Assembly: GCA_036555105.1 (NCBI GenBank)
Contig: DATBMA010000096.1
Location: 1 to 36,554 of the forward strand
Source: DATBMA01 sp036555105
GTDB taxonomy: Bacteria; Actinomycetota; Acidimicrobiia; Spongiisociales; ZC4RG35
Direction: 5' to 3'
DNA length: 36,554 nucleotides
Within the stretch, counting starts at the first letter, position 1, and every line of letters begins with the position of its first letter. Below the pieces are notes generated by a model that searched no databases, was not told the origin of the DNA, and saw nothing but the letters and a program-made list of their open reading frames with translations. This document shows positions 21,467-30,050 of this stretch, in pieces. The position numbers and the translations under genes were made by a program.

Positions 21467-23445
21467 ACGTGGACGGCCGCCTCGTGCGTCTCCTCGAGTG
21501 GCTCGGTCGCCCAGCCGATCAAGCCAGTCAGCGTGATGAGTATGCCCAACAGGATCAGGCCCTTGCCGAGCGCAGAGACGTGGAAGACGATCCCGTAGGC
21601 GATGGTCGGCAGCCCTGCCGCAGCGACGATTGGGAAGTAGCTCGGATTCGGCAGGTGCACCGGCTCAGGCGGGTTGGTGCCGATGTGATCCAACTCCGCG
21701 ACCAGGACGTCGGCTTCGGGCCTGCGCACCGGGCGCCCTTCCTCGTCTTCACCGTACTTCATGTGCCAGAAGGCGTCGAGAGCGTGTACCTCGGGTGGCC
21801 GCGAGAAGTTGTGGACCGGGGTGGGGTTGGGGATCGACCACTCGAGGGTGCGGGCGTCCCACGGGTCCATGCCCGCCGGCTTCCCCCTGCGCTTGGAGAC
21901 CATCCAGTTGTACATGAAGACCAGCACGCCCACCACGATGATCAGCGATCCCACCGTCGCTGCTTGGTTCCAGGGCTGGAGGCCGGTCTCAGGGGCGTAC
22001 TGCCAGGTGCGCCTCACCATCCCTTGCAGTCCGAGCCAGTGCATGGGAGCGAAGGTCAGGTTGAATCCGACCATCCAGATCCAGAAATGGGCTTTGCCCA
22101 GCCGCTCCGACATCATGCGACCGGTCAGCTTCGGGAACCAGTAATAGAGGCCCCCGAACAGCCCGAATATCGCCCCACCGAAGAGCACGTAGTGGAAGTG
22201 GCCGACGATGTAGTAGGTGTCGGTCTGCTGCCAGTCTGAGGGGACGACCGCGTGGGTGACACCTGACAGCCCTCCGATGATGAACATCGTCACGAAGCCG
22301 ATCGCGAACAGCATCGGCGTCGCGAACTTGATCTTCCCAAGCCACATCGTCCCCAGCCAGTTGAAGATCTTCACACCGGTCGGGACGGCGATGGCCATGG
22401 TCGAGAGGGCGAAGGCCGCCTGGGCCACCGGGGTGATGGCGGAGGCGAACATGTGATGGGCCCACACGCCGAAGCCCAGGAAGGCAATGCCGGCTCCGGC
22501 GAAGACGATGGCGGCGTAGCCGAAGAGGGGCTTCCGGCTGAAAACCGGTATCAACTCGGAGACGATTCCCATCGCCGGGAGGATGAGCACGTACACCTCG
22601 GGGTGGCCGAAGAGCCAGAAGAGGTGCTGCCATAGGACCACGTCTCCTCCTGCCGGGACGTCGAAGAACATCGTCCCGAACTGGCGATCGAGAGTCACCA
22701 TGAACAACGCGATGGCGATGATCGGAAGCGAGAACAACAGCAGGAACGCCACGATCAGGCTCATCCACACGAAGACGGGCATTCGCAAGAGCTTCATCCC
22801 CTTGGCCCGCAGGTTGAAGATCGTGACGATGAAGTTGACCGAGGCGATCAGCGAGGCCAGGCCCAGGATCTGGATGCCAAGGGCCGCGAAGTCGAGGGCC
22901 TTGCCTGGGGTGAAATCGCCGCCGGCGTTGGGCTGGTACATGAACCAACCGCCGTCCGGGAGCGCTCCGAAGGTGGTCTGCTCGCTCGGGTCGATGTTGC
23001 CCGGGACTCCCTGGACGCCGGTCGGGGGAGTCACGTCGGCGAAGAAGATCACGGAGTAGAGGAAGATCCCGCCAAAGAGGAAGATCCAATACGAGAGGGC
23101 GTTCATGCGGGGAAACGCCACATCTCGCGCACCGATCAACAGTGGCAGCAGGTAGTTGACGAATGCCGCCGCCATCGGCATCACCACAAGGAAGATCATG
23201 GTGAGGGCATGGGTGGTGAAAAGCGAGTTGTACTCGGCGGCAGTGAGCAGGGTGGAGTTGGCCTTGAAGAGGTGGAGGCGGATGAGGATCGCCTCGGTCC
23301 CGCCGATCAGGAAGAAAGCGAAGGCCGTGTAGCCGTACATGATCCCGATCCGCTTGTGGTCGACCGTGGTCACCCACGACCAGAAGCCCGTCTCGGCGGC
23401 GGGTCGGCGGAAGATCGTGGTCGGGCGCTCGGAGGCGATGCTCAT
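21463..23445 (-). CDS. ctaD: Cytochrome c oxidase subunit I (heme-copper oxidase, A1 type)
   Basis: 660 aa. Heme and copper ligands are visible: H79 (TTHALTMIF) and H418 for low-spin heme, H281 and Y285 in GHPEVYVLILPA (the His-Tyr cross-link), H330 and H331 for CuB, and H416 for heme a3 (GHFHYV). E283 in the XGHPEV motif marks the A1 group with D- and K-type proton paths. Residues 1-530 form the twelve core helices and the C-terminal tail adds two more (SYFPIVAAAGLPTIAYGIVF, LILLGILITLTGLIGW). It reduces oxygen to water while pumping protons. ATG 23445 is chosen: it has GGAGA upstream and makes an ATGA overlap with subunit II. Confidence 0.96.
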   Translation of the reverse strand: MSIASERPTTIFRRPAAETGFWSWVTTVDHKRIGIMYGYTAFAFFLIGGTEAILIRLHLFKANSTLLTAAEYNSLFTTHALTMIFLVVMPMAAAFVNYLLPLLIGARDVAFPRMNALSYWIFLFGGIFLYSVIFFADVTPPTGVQGVPGNIDPSEQTTFGALPDGGWFMYQPNAGGDFTPGKALDFAALGIQILGLASLIASVNFIVTIFNLRAKGMKLLRMPVFVWMSLIVAFLLLFSLPIIAIALFMVTLDRQFGTMFFDVPAGGDVVLWQHLFWLFGHPEVYVLILPAMGIVSELIPVFSRKPLFGYAAIVFAGAGIAFLGFGVWAHHMFASAITPVAQAAFALSTMAIAVPTGVKIFNWLGTMWLGKIKFATPMLFAIGFVTMFIIGGLSGVTHAVVPSDWQQTDTYYIVGHFHYVLFGGAIFGLFGGLYYWFPKLTGRMMSERLGKAHFWIWMVGFNLTFAPMHWLGLQGMVRRTWQYAPETGLQPWNQAATVGSLIIVVGVLVFMYNWMVSKRRGKPAGMDPWDARTLEWSIPNPTPVHNFSRPPEVHALDAFWHMKYGEDEEGRPVRRPEADVLVAELDHIGTNPPEPVHLPNPSYFPIVAAAGLPTIAYGIVFHVSALGKGLILLGILITLTGLIGWATEPLEETHEAAVHV

Positions 23446-24461
23446 TTCAGGGTCTCCAGCCAAGCAATGATCGAGTCGATTTCCTGTTCAGTCAGGCCCA
23501 GGTTGGGCATGTAACTACCGGGCTTCTCCAAGGGCGGATTCGCCAGCCAGTTCTTCAGGTCCTCCGGAGTGTTGTCGAATGCGGCCCCCGCGATCACATC
23601 CCTCTCCATGAGGTGGGTCAGGTCGGGGCCGTTGAAGTTCTGGTTGGCGACCGTGTTCCACGGGCGGGCAGTGTGGCACTGGATGCAACCCTTCTGTTGG
23701 AAGAGGGCGAGGCCCGCGGCGGCCTCAGAGCCCTCGTCAGGTTCGGCAGCAGGCTCCAACTGCTTCGCCAGCCATGACTGGAACTCGGCCTCCGGCAGGG
23801 CCACCACCCGCGCCCTCATGAGCGAGTGGGACAGGCCGCAGAACTCGCCGCACTGGCCCCAATACTCGCCTGGCTCGTCGGCCTGCAGCCTCAGATACGT
23901 GGTGTGCCCGGGGACCAGGTAGCGCTTGCCGTTCAGGGCGGGGACCCAGTAATTGTGGATCACGTCCTCCGAGGTCATCGTGGCGCAAACCTCGCGGCCG
24001 GCGGGGATGACCAGGACGTTGCCAGTGATGGCCCCGTTCTCCGGGTATCGGTACTCGAACCACCATTGATGCCCGTAGATCTCGACCGGCATGGCGCCGG
24101 ATCCGCACTCCGTCAGGTCGAAGATGCCGCGGACCGTCGGCACAGCGATGCTGGCGAGGATGATCACCGGGATCGCCGTCCAGATCACCTCGAGCTTGGT
24201 GTTCCCGTGAACCTGCTTGGGCTCCTTGCGCCCCGGCCGGTCCCGGAAAAGGAAGGAGGCGGCGACGATCGCCCCCTCGACCAGGACGAAGACCACGACC
24301 GCGGTCCAGAACACCGGCCAGAAGAGGTCGTTGATCTGCTCCGAGAACGGCCCTTGGGGCTCGAGCGAGGTCATCGGGCCGTCGATCCCGATGAGGGAAC
24401 AGGCGCCCAGCAGCAGCAGCGGGGCCGCCCGCAGGAGGCGGCGCAGTGGCCGGGAAGCCAT
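23442..24461 (-). CDS. ctaC: Cytochrome c oxidase subunit II with fused cytochrome c (caa3)
   Basis: 339 aa. A lipoprotein-like signal (PLLLLGAC, lipid on C21), two membrane helices (about 48-72 and 92-112), the CuA cupredoxin domain with H169, C204, C208, H212 and M215 (GQCGEFCGLSHSLM), and a C-terminal cytochrome c with C259-x2-C262-H263 and M318 as axial ligand. The fused cytochrome defines a caa3-type oxidase that receives electrons directly from the bc complex or a donor cytochrome. The start at 24461 is preferred over the ATG at 24473, because TATGAT lies 7 nt upstream. It heads the oxidase operon. Confidence 0.95.
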   Translation of the reverse strand: MASRPLRRLLRAAPLLLLGACSLIGIDGPMTSLEPQGPFSEQINDLFWPVFWTAVVVFVLVEGAIVAASFLFRDRPGRKEPKQVHGNTKLEVIWTAIPVIILASIAVPTVRGIFDLTECGSGAMPVEIYGHQWWFEYRYPENGAITGNVLVIPAGREVCATMTSEDVIHNYWVPALNGKRYLVPGHTTYLRLQADEPGEYWGQCGEFCGLSHSLMRARVVALPEAEFQSWLAKQLEPAAEPDEGSEAAAGLALFQQKGCIQCHTARPWNTVANQNFNGPDLTHLMERDVIAGAAFDNTPEDLKNWLANPPLEKPGSYMPNLGLTEQEIDSIIAWLETLK

Positions 24462-24468
24462 GGCGCGC

Positions 24469-24474
24469 ATCATA
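24469..24474 (-). promoter_or_regulatory. -10 box (TATGAT) of oxidase operon
   Basis: TATGAT on the minus strand ends 7 nt before the ATG at 24461. It is the best -10 match in the window and decides the subunit II start. Confidence 0.6.
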
Positions 24475-24524
24475 AGCGAGAGGCTTGACCCTTCCGGCCA
24501 CAGGCCGGGCGGGCCAAGCCGGTA

Positions 24525-24594
24525 GTCGCACGGTCTCGAAGTCTCGAAGCCTCACCGTGAGACCGTGAGCCGTGAGACGTGCGACCTGCGACTC
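24525..24594. repeat. 8-bp repeat family, inverted arrangement
   Basis: Units GTCGCACG, GTCTCGAA, GTCTCGAA and GCCTCACC run to 24556. The same motif then continues in the opposite sense (GTGAGACC, GTGAGCC, GTGAGAC, GTGCGACC, TGCGACTC). It is the same family as the array at 3487-3647. It sits between the oxidase promoter and the upstream thioredoxin-like gene. Confidence 0.85.
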
Positions 24595-24600
24595 TTGCCT

Positions 24601-25431
24601 TCAGGCGCCGACTTCGGTCAAGGCCGCTTCGAGTTCTTCCGGGCCCATCGCTCCTTCGAACCTCGCCGCCACCTTCCCGCCCTCATCGACCACAAAGGTC
24701 CATGGCTCGTTGGGCAGCCCCCATGCCCGCACGGCGTCGACCACCTGCAACTGGGACTGATCGGCGACGGTCAGGTCCTCGTAGATCTCGACATGGACGT
24801 AGTTGGCGTTCGGATGGGCGGCCTTGGCCGATTTCACCTGATCGAGCATCGGCCCACAGGTCCGGCTGGTGCAGAGCCCGGGGGTGGCGAAGACCACGAC
24901 CGTCGGGCTGCCAGAGGCGATCGCTTCGTCGAGCGACATGGAGTAGAAGTCGGGGTCGGGCGAAGTGTCGCTGGAGATCTCGGACAGATCGTGATCGGCC
25001 GATGTGCGGGTCGCCGTGCTCGGTGCTGCCTCCCCCACTTCCGGCACCACCGGGTCATCGACCACTTGGAACGGCGTCGCCAGTGTGGCGTCCATGCCCT
25101 CGGGGGAGAGCGTGACATACCACTGGCCGGCTGCAGGGAACGGGGTATTGACGAGATACAGGCCTCGGGCATCAGGGACCGTCCACAAGAAGCTCCCAGG
25201 AGCAGTGATCTCCTCACCGTCTGGACCCGCCAGATCGACGCTCACCGGCAGGTCGGGGGAGGCGAGGAACGCCTCCGACTCCGAGTCGACCAGCGCTACC
25301 AGCAGTCGTTGGTCAAAAGTCGTGCCGAGCGAGCCGGTGGCATTGGCGACGATCGCCAGGTCCGGCACTGCTCGGCTGCAGGCGGCGATCGCCAGCACAC
25401 CCAAAGCGGCCATGACGAACAGCTTGCGCAC
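24601..25431 (-). CDS. Thioredoxin-fold lipoprotein with CX4C motif
   Basis: 276 aa. Signal peptide VRKLFVMAALGVLAIAAC, lipid on C18. Residues 24-125 form an Ig-like beta domain (SVDLAGPDGEEI, WYVTLSPEGMDATLATPF). Residues 160-276 form a thioredoxin-like domain with VVVFATPGLCTSRTCGP, in which C187 and C192 are separated by four residues, and a conserved EPWTFVVDEGGKVAARFEG. CX4C is unlike thioredoxin (CX2C) or Sco (CX3C). Its position next to the caa3 operon and ctaB suggests copper or thiol handling for CuA assembly (inference). The GTG at 25431 is chosen because it begins the signal peptide; upstream in-frame starts have none. Confidence 0.8.
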   Translation of the reverse strand: MRKLFVMAALGVLAIAACSRAVPDLAIVANATGSLGTTFDQRLLVALVDSESEAFLASPDLPVSVDLAGPDGEEITAPGSFLWTVPDARGLYLVNTPFPAAGQWYVTLSPEGMDATLATPFQVVDDPVVPEVGEAAPSTATRTSADHDLSEISSDTSPDPDFYSMSLDEAIASGSPTVVVFATPGLCTSRTCGPMLDQVKSAKAAHPNANYVHVEIYEDLTVADQSQLQVVDAVRAWGLPNEPWTFVVDEGGKVAARFEGAMGPEELEAALTEVGA

Positions 25432-25472
25432 CGCCCAAGTGTGCCACCGGAGTCGGCCAATGCCCGGATCGG

Positions 25473-25478
25473 TAGTCT
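25473..25478 (+). promoter_or_regulatory. -10 box (TAGTCT) of ctaB
   Basis: TAGTCT ends 8 nt before the ATG at 25487 with no Shine-Dalgarno sequence, a leaderless arrangement. Confidence 0.5.
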
Positions 25479-25486
25479 CTGCCCGG

Positions 25487-26377
25487 ATGGAGGTCGCATC
25501 GGTCGGGGCCGGCTCTCTCAACCTGCGCCAGCGGATCGGGGCCTACCTCGCTCTCACCAAGCCTCGGATCATCGAGCTGCTGCTCATCACCACCCTCCCC
25601 TCGATGGTCCTGGCCGCCCAGCAGTGGCCGGGCACCTGGCTGGTGCTGGCCACCCTCATCGGTGGGACCCTCTCGGCCGGCGGCGCCAATGCCCTCAACA
25701 GCTACTTCGACCGTGACATCGACCGGACCATGCGGCGAACCAGCCGGCGCCCTCTACCCCAGCAGCGAGTGGAGCCGGAGAGGGCAGCGATGTTCGGGGT
25801 GGGCCTGGCGGTCCTCGGCCTCATCTGGCTGGGCCTGACCGTCAACTGGACGGCGGCAGTCATCTCCACCGCCGCCGTCGTGTTCTACGTGTGGGTGTAC
25901 ACCCTTGCTCTCAAGCGGAGCACGGTTCAGAACATCGTGATCGGCGGGGCGGCGGGAGCGGCCCCGGTACTGGTGGGGTGGGCCGCCGTGCAGGGGGCGC
26001 TCGCCCTTCCGGCCTGGGTGCTGGCGGCGATCGTCTTCTACTGGACCCCGCCCCACTTCTGGGCGCTGGCGCTGCGCTTCCGCGAGGACTACGAGGCGGC
26101 CGGCGTGCCGATGCTCCCGGTGGTCAAGGGGGTGGAGGCGACCACCAGGCAGATCCTCGTCTACAGCGGGGTGTTGGTCCTGGTGAGCCTGCTGCTGGTG
26201 CCGGCCGCCGGGATGGGGTGGATCTACCTGGGGGCGGCAGTGGGGCTGGGGGCATGGTTCGTCTACCAGGCGTGGATGGTCAGGCGCCACCCGGAGCGGG
26301 CCATGAAGCTCTTTTCCGCCTCCACCTTCTACCTCACCGCCCTGTTCGCGGCGGTGATGGTTGACGTGCTCGTCTGA
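25487..26377 (+). CDS. ctaB: Protoheme IX farnesyltransferase (heme O synthase)
   Basis: 296 aa with nine hydrophobic segments, the normal size. The prenyl-binding motif is NALNSYFDRDIDRTMRRTSRRPLP, and the second conserved loop WTPPHFWALALRFREDYEAAGVPMLP is intact. It adds a farnesyl group to heme b to make heme O, the precursor of the heme a needed by the neighbouring caa3 oxidase. It is divergent from the thioredoxin-like lipoprotein gene across 55 nt. ATG 25487 is chosen as it follows TAGTCT; the longer upstream frame overlaps the divergent gene. Confidence 0.96.
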   Translation: MEVASVGAGSLNLRQRIGAYLALTKPRIIELLLITTLPSMVLAAQQWPGTWLVLATLIGGTLSAGGANALNSYFDRDIDRTMRRTSRRPLPQQRVEPERAAMFGVGLAVLGLIWLGLTVNWTAAVISTAAVVFYVWVYTLALKRSTVQNIVIGGAAGAAPVLVGWAAVQGALALPAWVLAAIVFYWTPPHFWALALRFREDYEAAGVPMLPVVKGVEATTRQILVYSGVLVLVSLLLVPAAGMGWIYLGAAVGLGAWFVYQAWMVRRHPERAMKLFSASTFYLTALFAAVMVDVLV

Positions 26378-26722
26378 CTACCCGCTGGCGGGGCGGGTGG
26401 CCACCCGCACCGAGAGGACCACGAAGAAGGCACGACCCGGACCATGGCCCTCGTGGCGGAGCGGGCGATGTCGGCGTGATAGGAGATGACGAGCCCCACC
26501 ACCACAGTTGCCACGCCGATCAGGGCGGCGGCGCCCATCATTGTCGGCACCGTACGCACCACCAGGGCGAGCGCCATGACGACGGCTAGGGTTCTCAGGA
26601 GTTTGCCAGTCTCAGGGTCCAAGGCCTCGGTGATGGAGGACCCGGCCCACCAGCCGGTCGAAGGCAGGCATATCCACCGTGAGCTTTCCATTCACGTCGA
26701 GCCGCCCGGATCCGAGCATCAC
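26378..26722 (-). pseudogene. Small membrane protein gene with apparent frameshifts
   Basis: Three reading frames join into one plausible product. Frame A starts at GTG 26722 (or ATG 26719) after AGGAGGCGGAG and reads SGRLDVNGKLTVDMPAFDRL up to TGA at 26612. Frame B continues with PETGKLLRTLAVVMALALVV and GAAALIGVATVVVGLVIS, two likely membrane spans. Frame C ends the product with GRAFFVVLSVRVATRPASG, stopping at 26378 exactly next to the ctaB stop. All three show strongly GC-rich third positions. Read together this is a protein of about 114 aa with two or three spans. It is either a decayed gene or the result of two one-base sequencing deletions. Frame B alone (stop at 26329) would overlap ctaB and has an unlikely C-terminus. 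Function unknown. Confidence 0.45.
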
Positions 26723-26755
26723 TCTGATGGCTCCGCCTCCTGAGATGAGCACAGC

Positions 26756-27970
26756 ATGAGCATGGGCGACCAAGAGGCGTTCGATCGCTTCTGGCGCGAC
26801 GCCGATGGGGGGCCCAAGGCGCCGAAGGCCCCGGCCAGGAGCGTCGAGCGCGGCGTCCCCGAGATCATCGCGGCGGGCATTGGGGTGATCACTCTGATCG
26901 GCATGGTGGTGCTGTGGCCCACCGGCAAAGAGCGGCCAGATCTCTCCGAGGCCGGTGTTCCCAGTCAGTTCTACCGGGCAACGGTGACGACGGTGGATGA
27001 GCGCCCATGTGACTTTGACGCGACCCAGACCTGCGCAACAGCCACCTTCGAGCTGACCGAGGGGCCAAACGCGGGCGACTCCATCGACCAGGAGCTCACA
27101 GTAAACGCCAGCACTCCGAGCCTGGCCGCAGGTGACCGAGTGGTCCTCAGCTATGCACCCGAGTCCGAGCCCGGATTCGAATACCAATACTCCGATCGTG
27201 AGCGGCGTCCGGTGCTCCTGGTTCTGACGATCGTGTTCGTCGTTGCGGTGTTGGCCCTGGGTGCCCGCCGTGGCGCTGGTGCCCTGGCAGGTCTGGCCGG
27301 GTCGTTCGTGATCCTCGGGTTGTTCGTGTTGCCGGCACTGATCGATGGTCGGCCCCCGCTGCCGGTGGCGGTGGTGGGCGCCTCGGCCATTGCCTACCTG
27401 GCTCTGTACGCGGCCCACGGATTCGGGCGCACCACCACCCTTGCCCTGCTGGGGACGCTGGCCGCCCTCGCCCTGACCGCCCTGCTGTCGACCCTGGTCG
27501 TGGCCGCTGCCCGCTACTCGGGTTTTGCCAGCGAGGAGAGCTTCTTCCTCACGGTGATGGCTGCGAAGGTGGACTTCCGAGGCCTGGTCCTGGCCGGTCT
27601 GGTCCTGGGAGCGCTCGGTGCCCTCGACGACGTGACGGTGACGCAAGCTTCGGCCGTAGACGAGCTGCGAGCCGCCAACCGGGCGCTGAGCTCCCGTGAG
27701 CTGTTCACAGCCGGCATGCGCATCGGCCGCGACCACGTTGCCTCGACCGTGAACACACTGTTTCTGGCATATGCAGGTGCTGCGCTTCCGCTGTTGATGC
27801 TGTTCGTCCTCGCCAGCCAGAGCCTGGGCGACGTCGCCAACGGGGAGGTGGTGGCGGTGGAGATCACCAGGGCACTGGTGGGCTCGATCGGGCTGGTGGC
27901 GGCGGTTCCGGTGACCACCGTCCTGGCCGCCTGGCTGGGACGGGCGCCAAAGTTGGAGGAAGCGGGATAA
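26756..27970 (+). CDS. YibE/F family membrane protein
   Basis: 404 aa. An N-terminal membrane segment (EIIAAGIGVITLIGMVVLW) is followed by an extracytoplasmic domain (about 65-140, with one disulfide-like pair, PCDF and QTCAT) and then seven or eight transmembrane spans. Family motifs are RRPVLLVLTIVFVVAVLALG, LGALGALDDVTVTQASAV and GRDHVASTVNTLFLAYAGAALP. The role of YibE/F proteins is unknown; they are polytopic and often annotated as putative membrane proteins. The stop overlaps the next gene by 1 nt (TAATG). Confidence 0.88.
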   Translation: MSMGDQEAFDRFWRDADGGPKAPKAPARSVERGVPEIIAAGIGVITLIGMVVLWPTGKERPDLSEAGVPSQFYRATVTTVDERPCDFDATQTCATATFELTEGPNAGDSIDQELTVNASTPSLAAGDRVVLSYAPESEPGFEYQYSDRERRPVLLVLTIVFVVAVLALGARRGAGALAGLAGSFVILGLFVLPALIDGRPPLPVAVVGASAIAYLALYAAHGFGRTTTLALLGTLAALALTALLSTLVVAAARYSGFASEESFFLTVMAAKVDFRGLVLAGLVLGALGALDDVTVTQASAVDELRAANRALSSRELFTAGMRIGRDHVASTVNTLFLAYAGAALPLLMLFVLASQSLGDVANGEVVAVEITRALVGSIGLVAAVPVTTVLAAWLGRAPKLEEAG

Positions 27971-28869
27971 TGAGCGCCTTGCTGGCCACCATTTCCTACC
28001 CACCCATCCCGATTTTCGAGATCGGTCCTTTGCGGTTGTCTTTGCACGGCCTCATGGCCGCCCTCGGCTTCCTGCTGGGTGCCATGATCGCCACCCGCGA
28101 GATCCGCCGGCGCGGCTTCGATGCGGTCAAGTTCCAGTCCTGCCTCACCTGGGCGCTGATCGGGGCCCTGCTGGGGGCCCGCTATCTCACCGCCCCCGCC
28201 CAGTTGATGGCCGGGGCCTCGTTTCTCCAGGTGCTCAACCCGATCGGAGGCAATTTCTCGATCATGGGTGGGTTCATCGGTGGCATCGCCGGAGGCTTGT
28301 TCAAGGCGAGGCAGTACAAGCTGCCGGCCTGGCCTCTGCTGGATGCGGCATCGTTCGGCCTTGCCCTCGGCACCGTGGTCGGACGGGTAGGAGACCTCGC
28401 CATCGTCGAGCACCTGGGGAGGGCGACGACCGCCTGGTTCGGGTACGGGATCCGCCCTGGCTACGACGTCGCCCCCCAACACGACGCTCTCGAGTGCACG
28501 GTGGCCGGGCCAGACGGCTTCTGTGGCATCTATCACCACGTCGCCCTCTATGACCTTCTTGGAGCAGCCGTCCTACTCGGTGTCCTGTTCTTCCTCAGCC
28601 GGAAGATGAAGCTCCACTACGGCCAGCTGTTTGCCGTCTGGATGGGATGGTACGGGCTTCAGCGGTTCCTACTCGACCATCTGCGATATGGGATGGGCGA
28701 CGCAGTGATCGGTCAATACACCTGGAATCAGCTCACTGGCCTGGCTGCGTTCGTGGCGGCCGTCATCCTGTTCTGGTGGCTCGGTCGGAACAAGAAGATC
28801 GTCAGCGCCGAGCATGACCGCGACCTCTACGGGGCTCTGCCTCCTCCCACCGCGGTCGCCACCGGCTGA
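27970..28869 (+). CDS. Lgt-like prolipoprotein diacylglyceryl transferase family protein
   Basis: 299 aa with seven hydrophobic segments, like Lgt. The N-terminus FEIGPLRLSLHGLMAALGFLLG, the central FSIMGGFIGGIAGG, GTVVGRVGDLAIVEHLG and the C-terminal DHLRYG and YTWNQLTGL follow the Lgt order. Two expected residues differ: the essential His of the HGG motif is replaced (IMGG), and the asparagine of GRIGN is aspartate. Lgt attaches diacylglycerol to lipobox cysteines, and several lipoproteins are encoded in this window. Because of the changes, this may be a divergent or specialised paralogue and not the housekeeping enzyme, so no symbol is given. It is coupled to YibE/F. Confidence 0.8.
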   Translation: MSALLATISYPPIPIFEIGPLRLSLHGLMAALGFLLGAMIATREIRRRGFDAVKFQSCLTWALIGALLGARYLTAPAQLMAGASFLQVLNPIGGNFSIMGGFIGGIAGGLFKARQYKLPAWPLLDAASFGLALGTVVGRVGDLAIVEHLGRATTAWFGYGIRPGYDVAPQHDALECTVAGPDGFCGIYHHVALYDLLGAAVLLGVLFFLSRKMKLHYGQLFAVWMGWYGLQRFLLDHLRYGMGDAVIGQYTWNQLTGLAAFVAAVILFWWLGRNKKIVSAEHDRDLYGALPPPTAVATG

Positions 28870-28885
28870 GCGCCGCCGTCGCCGA

Positions 28886-30025
28886 TCATCCGAGCCCGTG
28901 CTGGGTGTCGGTGATGAGGTGGGTGACCACCGAGGCGATGGCCTCTTGATCGCTGGCGCCGCCGGCCAGGGCGGACTGGTGTACGGCCAGCTGTCGATCT
29001 GCCGAGGTGCCCTCAGCCACGATCCTCCGCATGTGCTCGAGCTCGGCGACGCATCCGAGCTCCTCGGCGTCGGGCTGCAGCAACTCGATCGCCTCTTCCA
29101 CCAGGTCGGACATCGGGACCAAGGTGCCCATCCCATAGTCCATGAGGGTCCCGCTCACCCCGTAGCGCTGTGCCCGCCAGATGTTTTCGGAGATGAGCAT
29201 CGGCGCGTACTGGCGCCATCTCTGGTTGGCACGCCGCAACCGGTAGAGCATGTGCAGCAGACACACGTAGAAGGCCGCCACCGCGGCGCTGTCGTCCACC
29301 CTGGTGCAAACGTCGGAGATCCGCATCTCCAAGGTGGGGAATCGCGCCGATGGGCGTACGTCCCACCAGATCTTGGTCGAGTCTTCGATGATCCCTGCCT
29401 TCACCAGGACGTCGATGTGTCGCAGGTACTCGCTCCACGAAGCGAACTCCTCGGGGATGCCGGTCCGCGGCATGGTGCGGAAGGTCGAAATCCGGTAGCT
29501 CTTGAGGCCGGTGTTACGCGAGCCCCAGAACGGGGAAGAAGTCGAGAGCGCCAGCAGGTGGGGGAGGAAGTAGCGGACCTGGTTCATGAGGTCGATGCGC
29601 AGGTCGGGATCCTCGATCCCAACGTGTACGTGCATCCCACAGATGACCATTCGCCTGGCGACCATCTGCAGGTCCTCCGCCATGATCTTGTAGCGGTCCT
29701 TGTCGGTGGGCATCTGCTCCCACCACAGAGCGGAGGGGTGGGTGGAGGCCGCCATCAGCCCGGCGCCGTACTTCTCCAGGACGGAAGTGAGGGTTGAGCG
29801 CATGGTCCGCAACTCCTCCGCCGCTCCGCCAACCGAGTCGTGGACACCGGTGCCCACCTCGATCTGGGCCCTCAGGAATTCGGGGACCACCCTGGCACCG
29901 AGTGCCTCCTGGGCGGCCGCCCACAGCTCGTCGGTCGGGTCCTTGAGGAGGGCCCCATGCTCCCCGTCGACCAGGAGGTACTCCTCCTCGATCCCGAGTG
30001 TGAAGGCAGGGCGGGGTATCGCCAT
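28886..30025 (-). CDS. Carboxylate-amine ligase, YbdK type (GCS2 family)
   Basis: 379 aa, full length. It begins FTLGIEEEYLLVD, the GCS2 signature, and contains VPEFLRAQIEVGTG, then STHPSALWWEQ, VICGMHVHVGIEDP and WDVRPSARFPTLEMRISDVCT. These residues form the ATP- and metal-binding site of the glutamate-cysteine ligase 2 family; members make gamma-glutamyl amides with weak glutamate-cysteine ligase activity. Glutathione or an analogue is possible but unusual in actinobacteria, which mostly use mycothiol, so I leave the product open. It converges on the Lgt-like gene with 16 nt between stops. Confidence 0.88.
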   Translation of the reverse strand: MAIPRPAFTLGIEEEYLLVDGEHGALLKDPTDELWAAAQEALGARVVPEFLRAQIEVGTGVHDSVGGAAEELRTMRSTLTSVLEKYGAGLMAASTHPSALWWEQMPTDKDRYKIMAEDLQMVARRMVICGMHVHVGIEDPDLRIDLMNQVRYFLPHLLALSTSSPFWGSRNTGLKSYRISTFRTMPRTGIPEEFASWSEYLRHIDVLVKAGIIEDSTKIWWDVRPSARFPTLEMRISDVCTRVDDSAAVAAFYVCLLHMLYRLRRANQRWRQYAPMLISENIWRAQRYGVSGTLMDYGMGTLVPMSDLVEEAIELLQPDAEELGCVAELEHMRRIVAEGTSADRQLAVHQSALAGGASDQEAIASVVTHLITDTQHGLG

Positions 30026-30050
30026 ACGCGAGAGTTTTAGCCGGGAACCT

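Noticed and set aside
26393..26408. Perfect 16-bp palindrome GCGGGTGGCCACCCGC
   Set aside because: It lies within the apparent end of the frameshifted gene, has no loop or T tract, and cannot be called a terminator with confidence.
26612..28003. Open frame of 463 codons on the minus strand opposite YibE/F
   Set aside because: Antisense to a recognised membrane protein; only its last 35 codons look coding and are described under the frameshifted gene.
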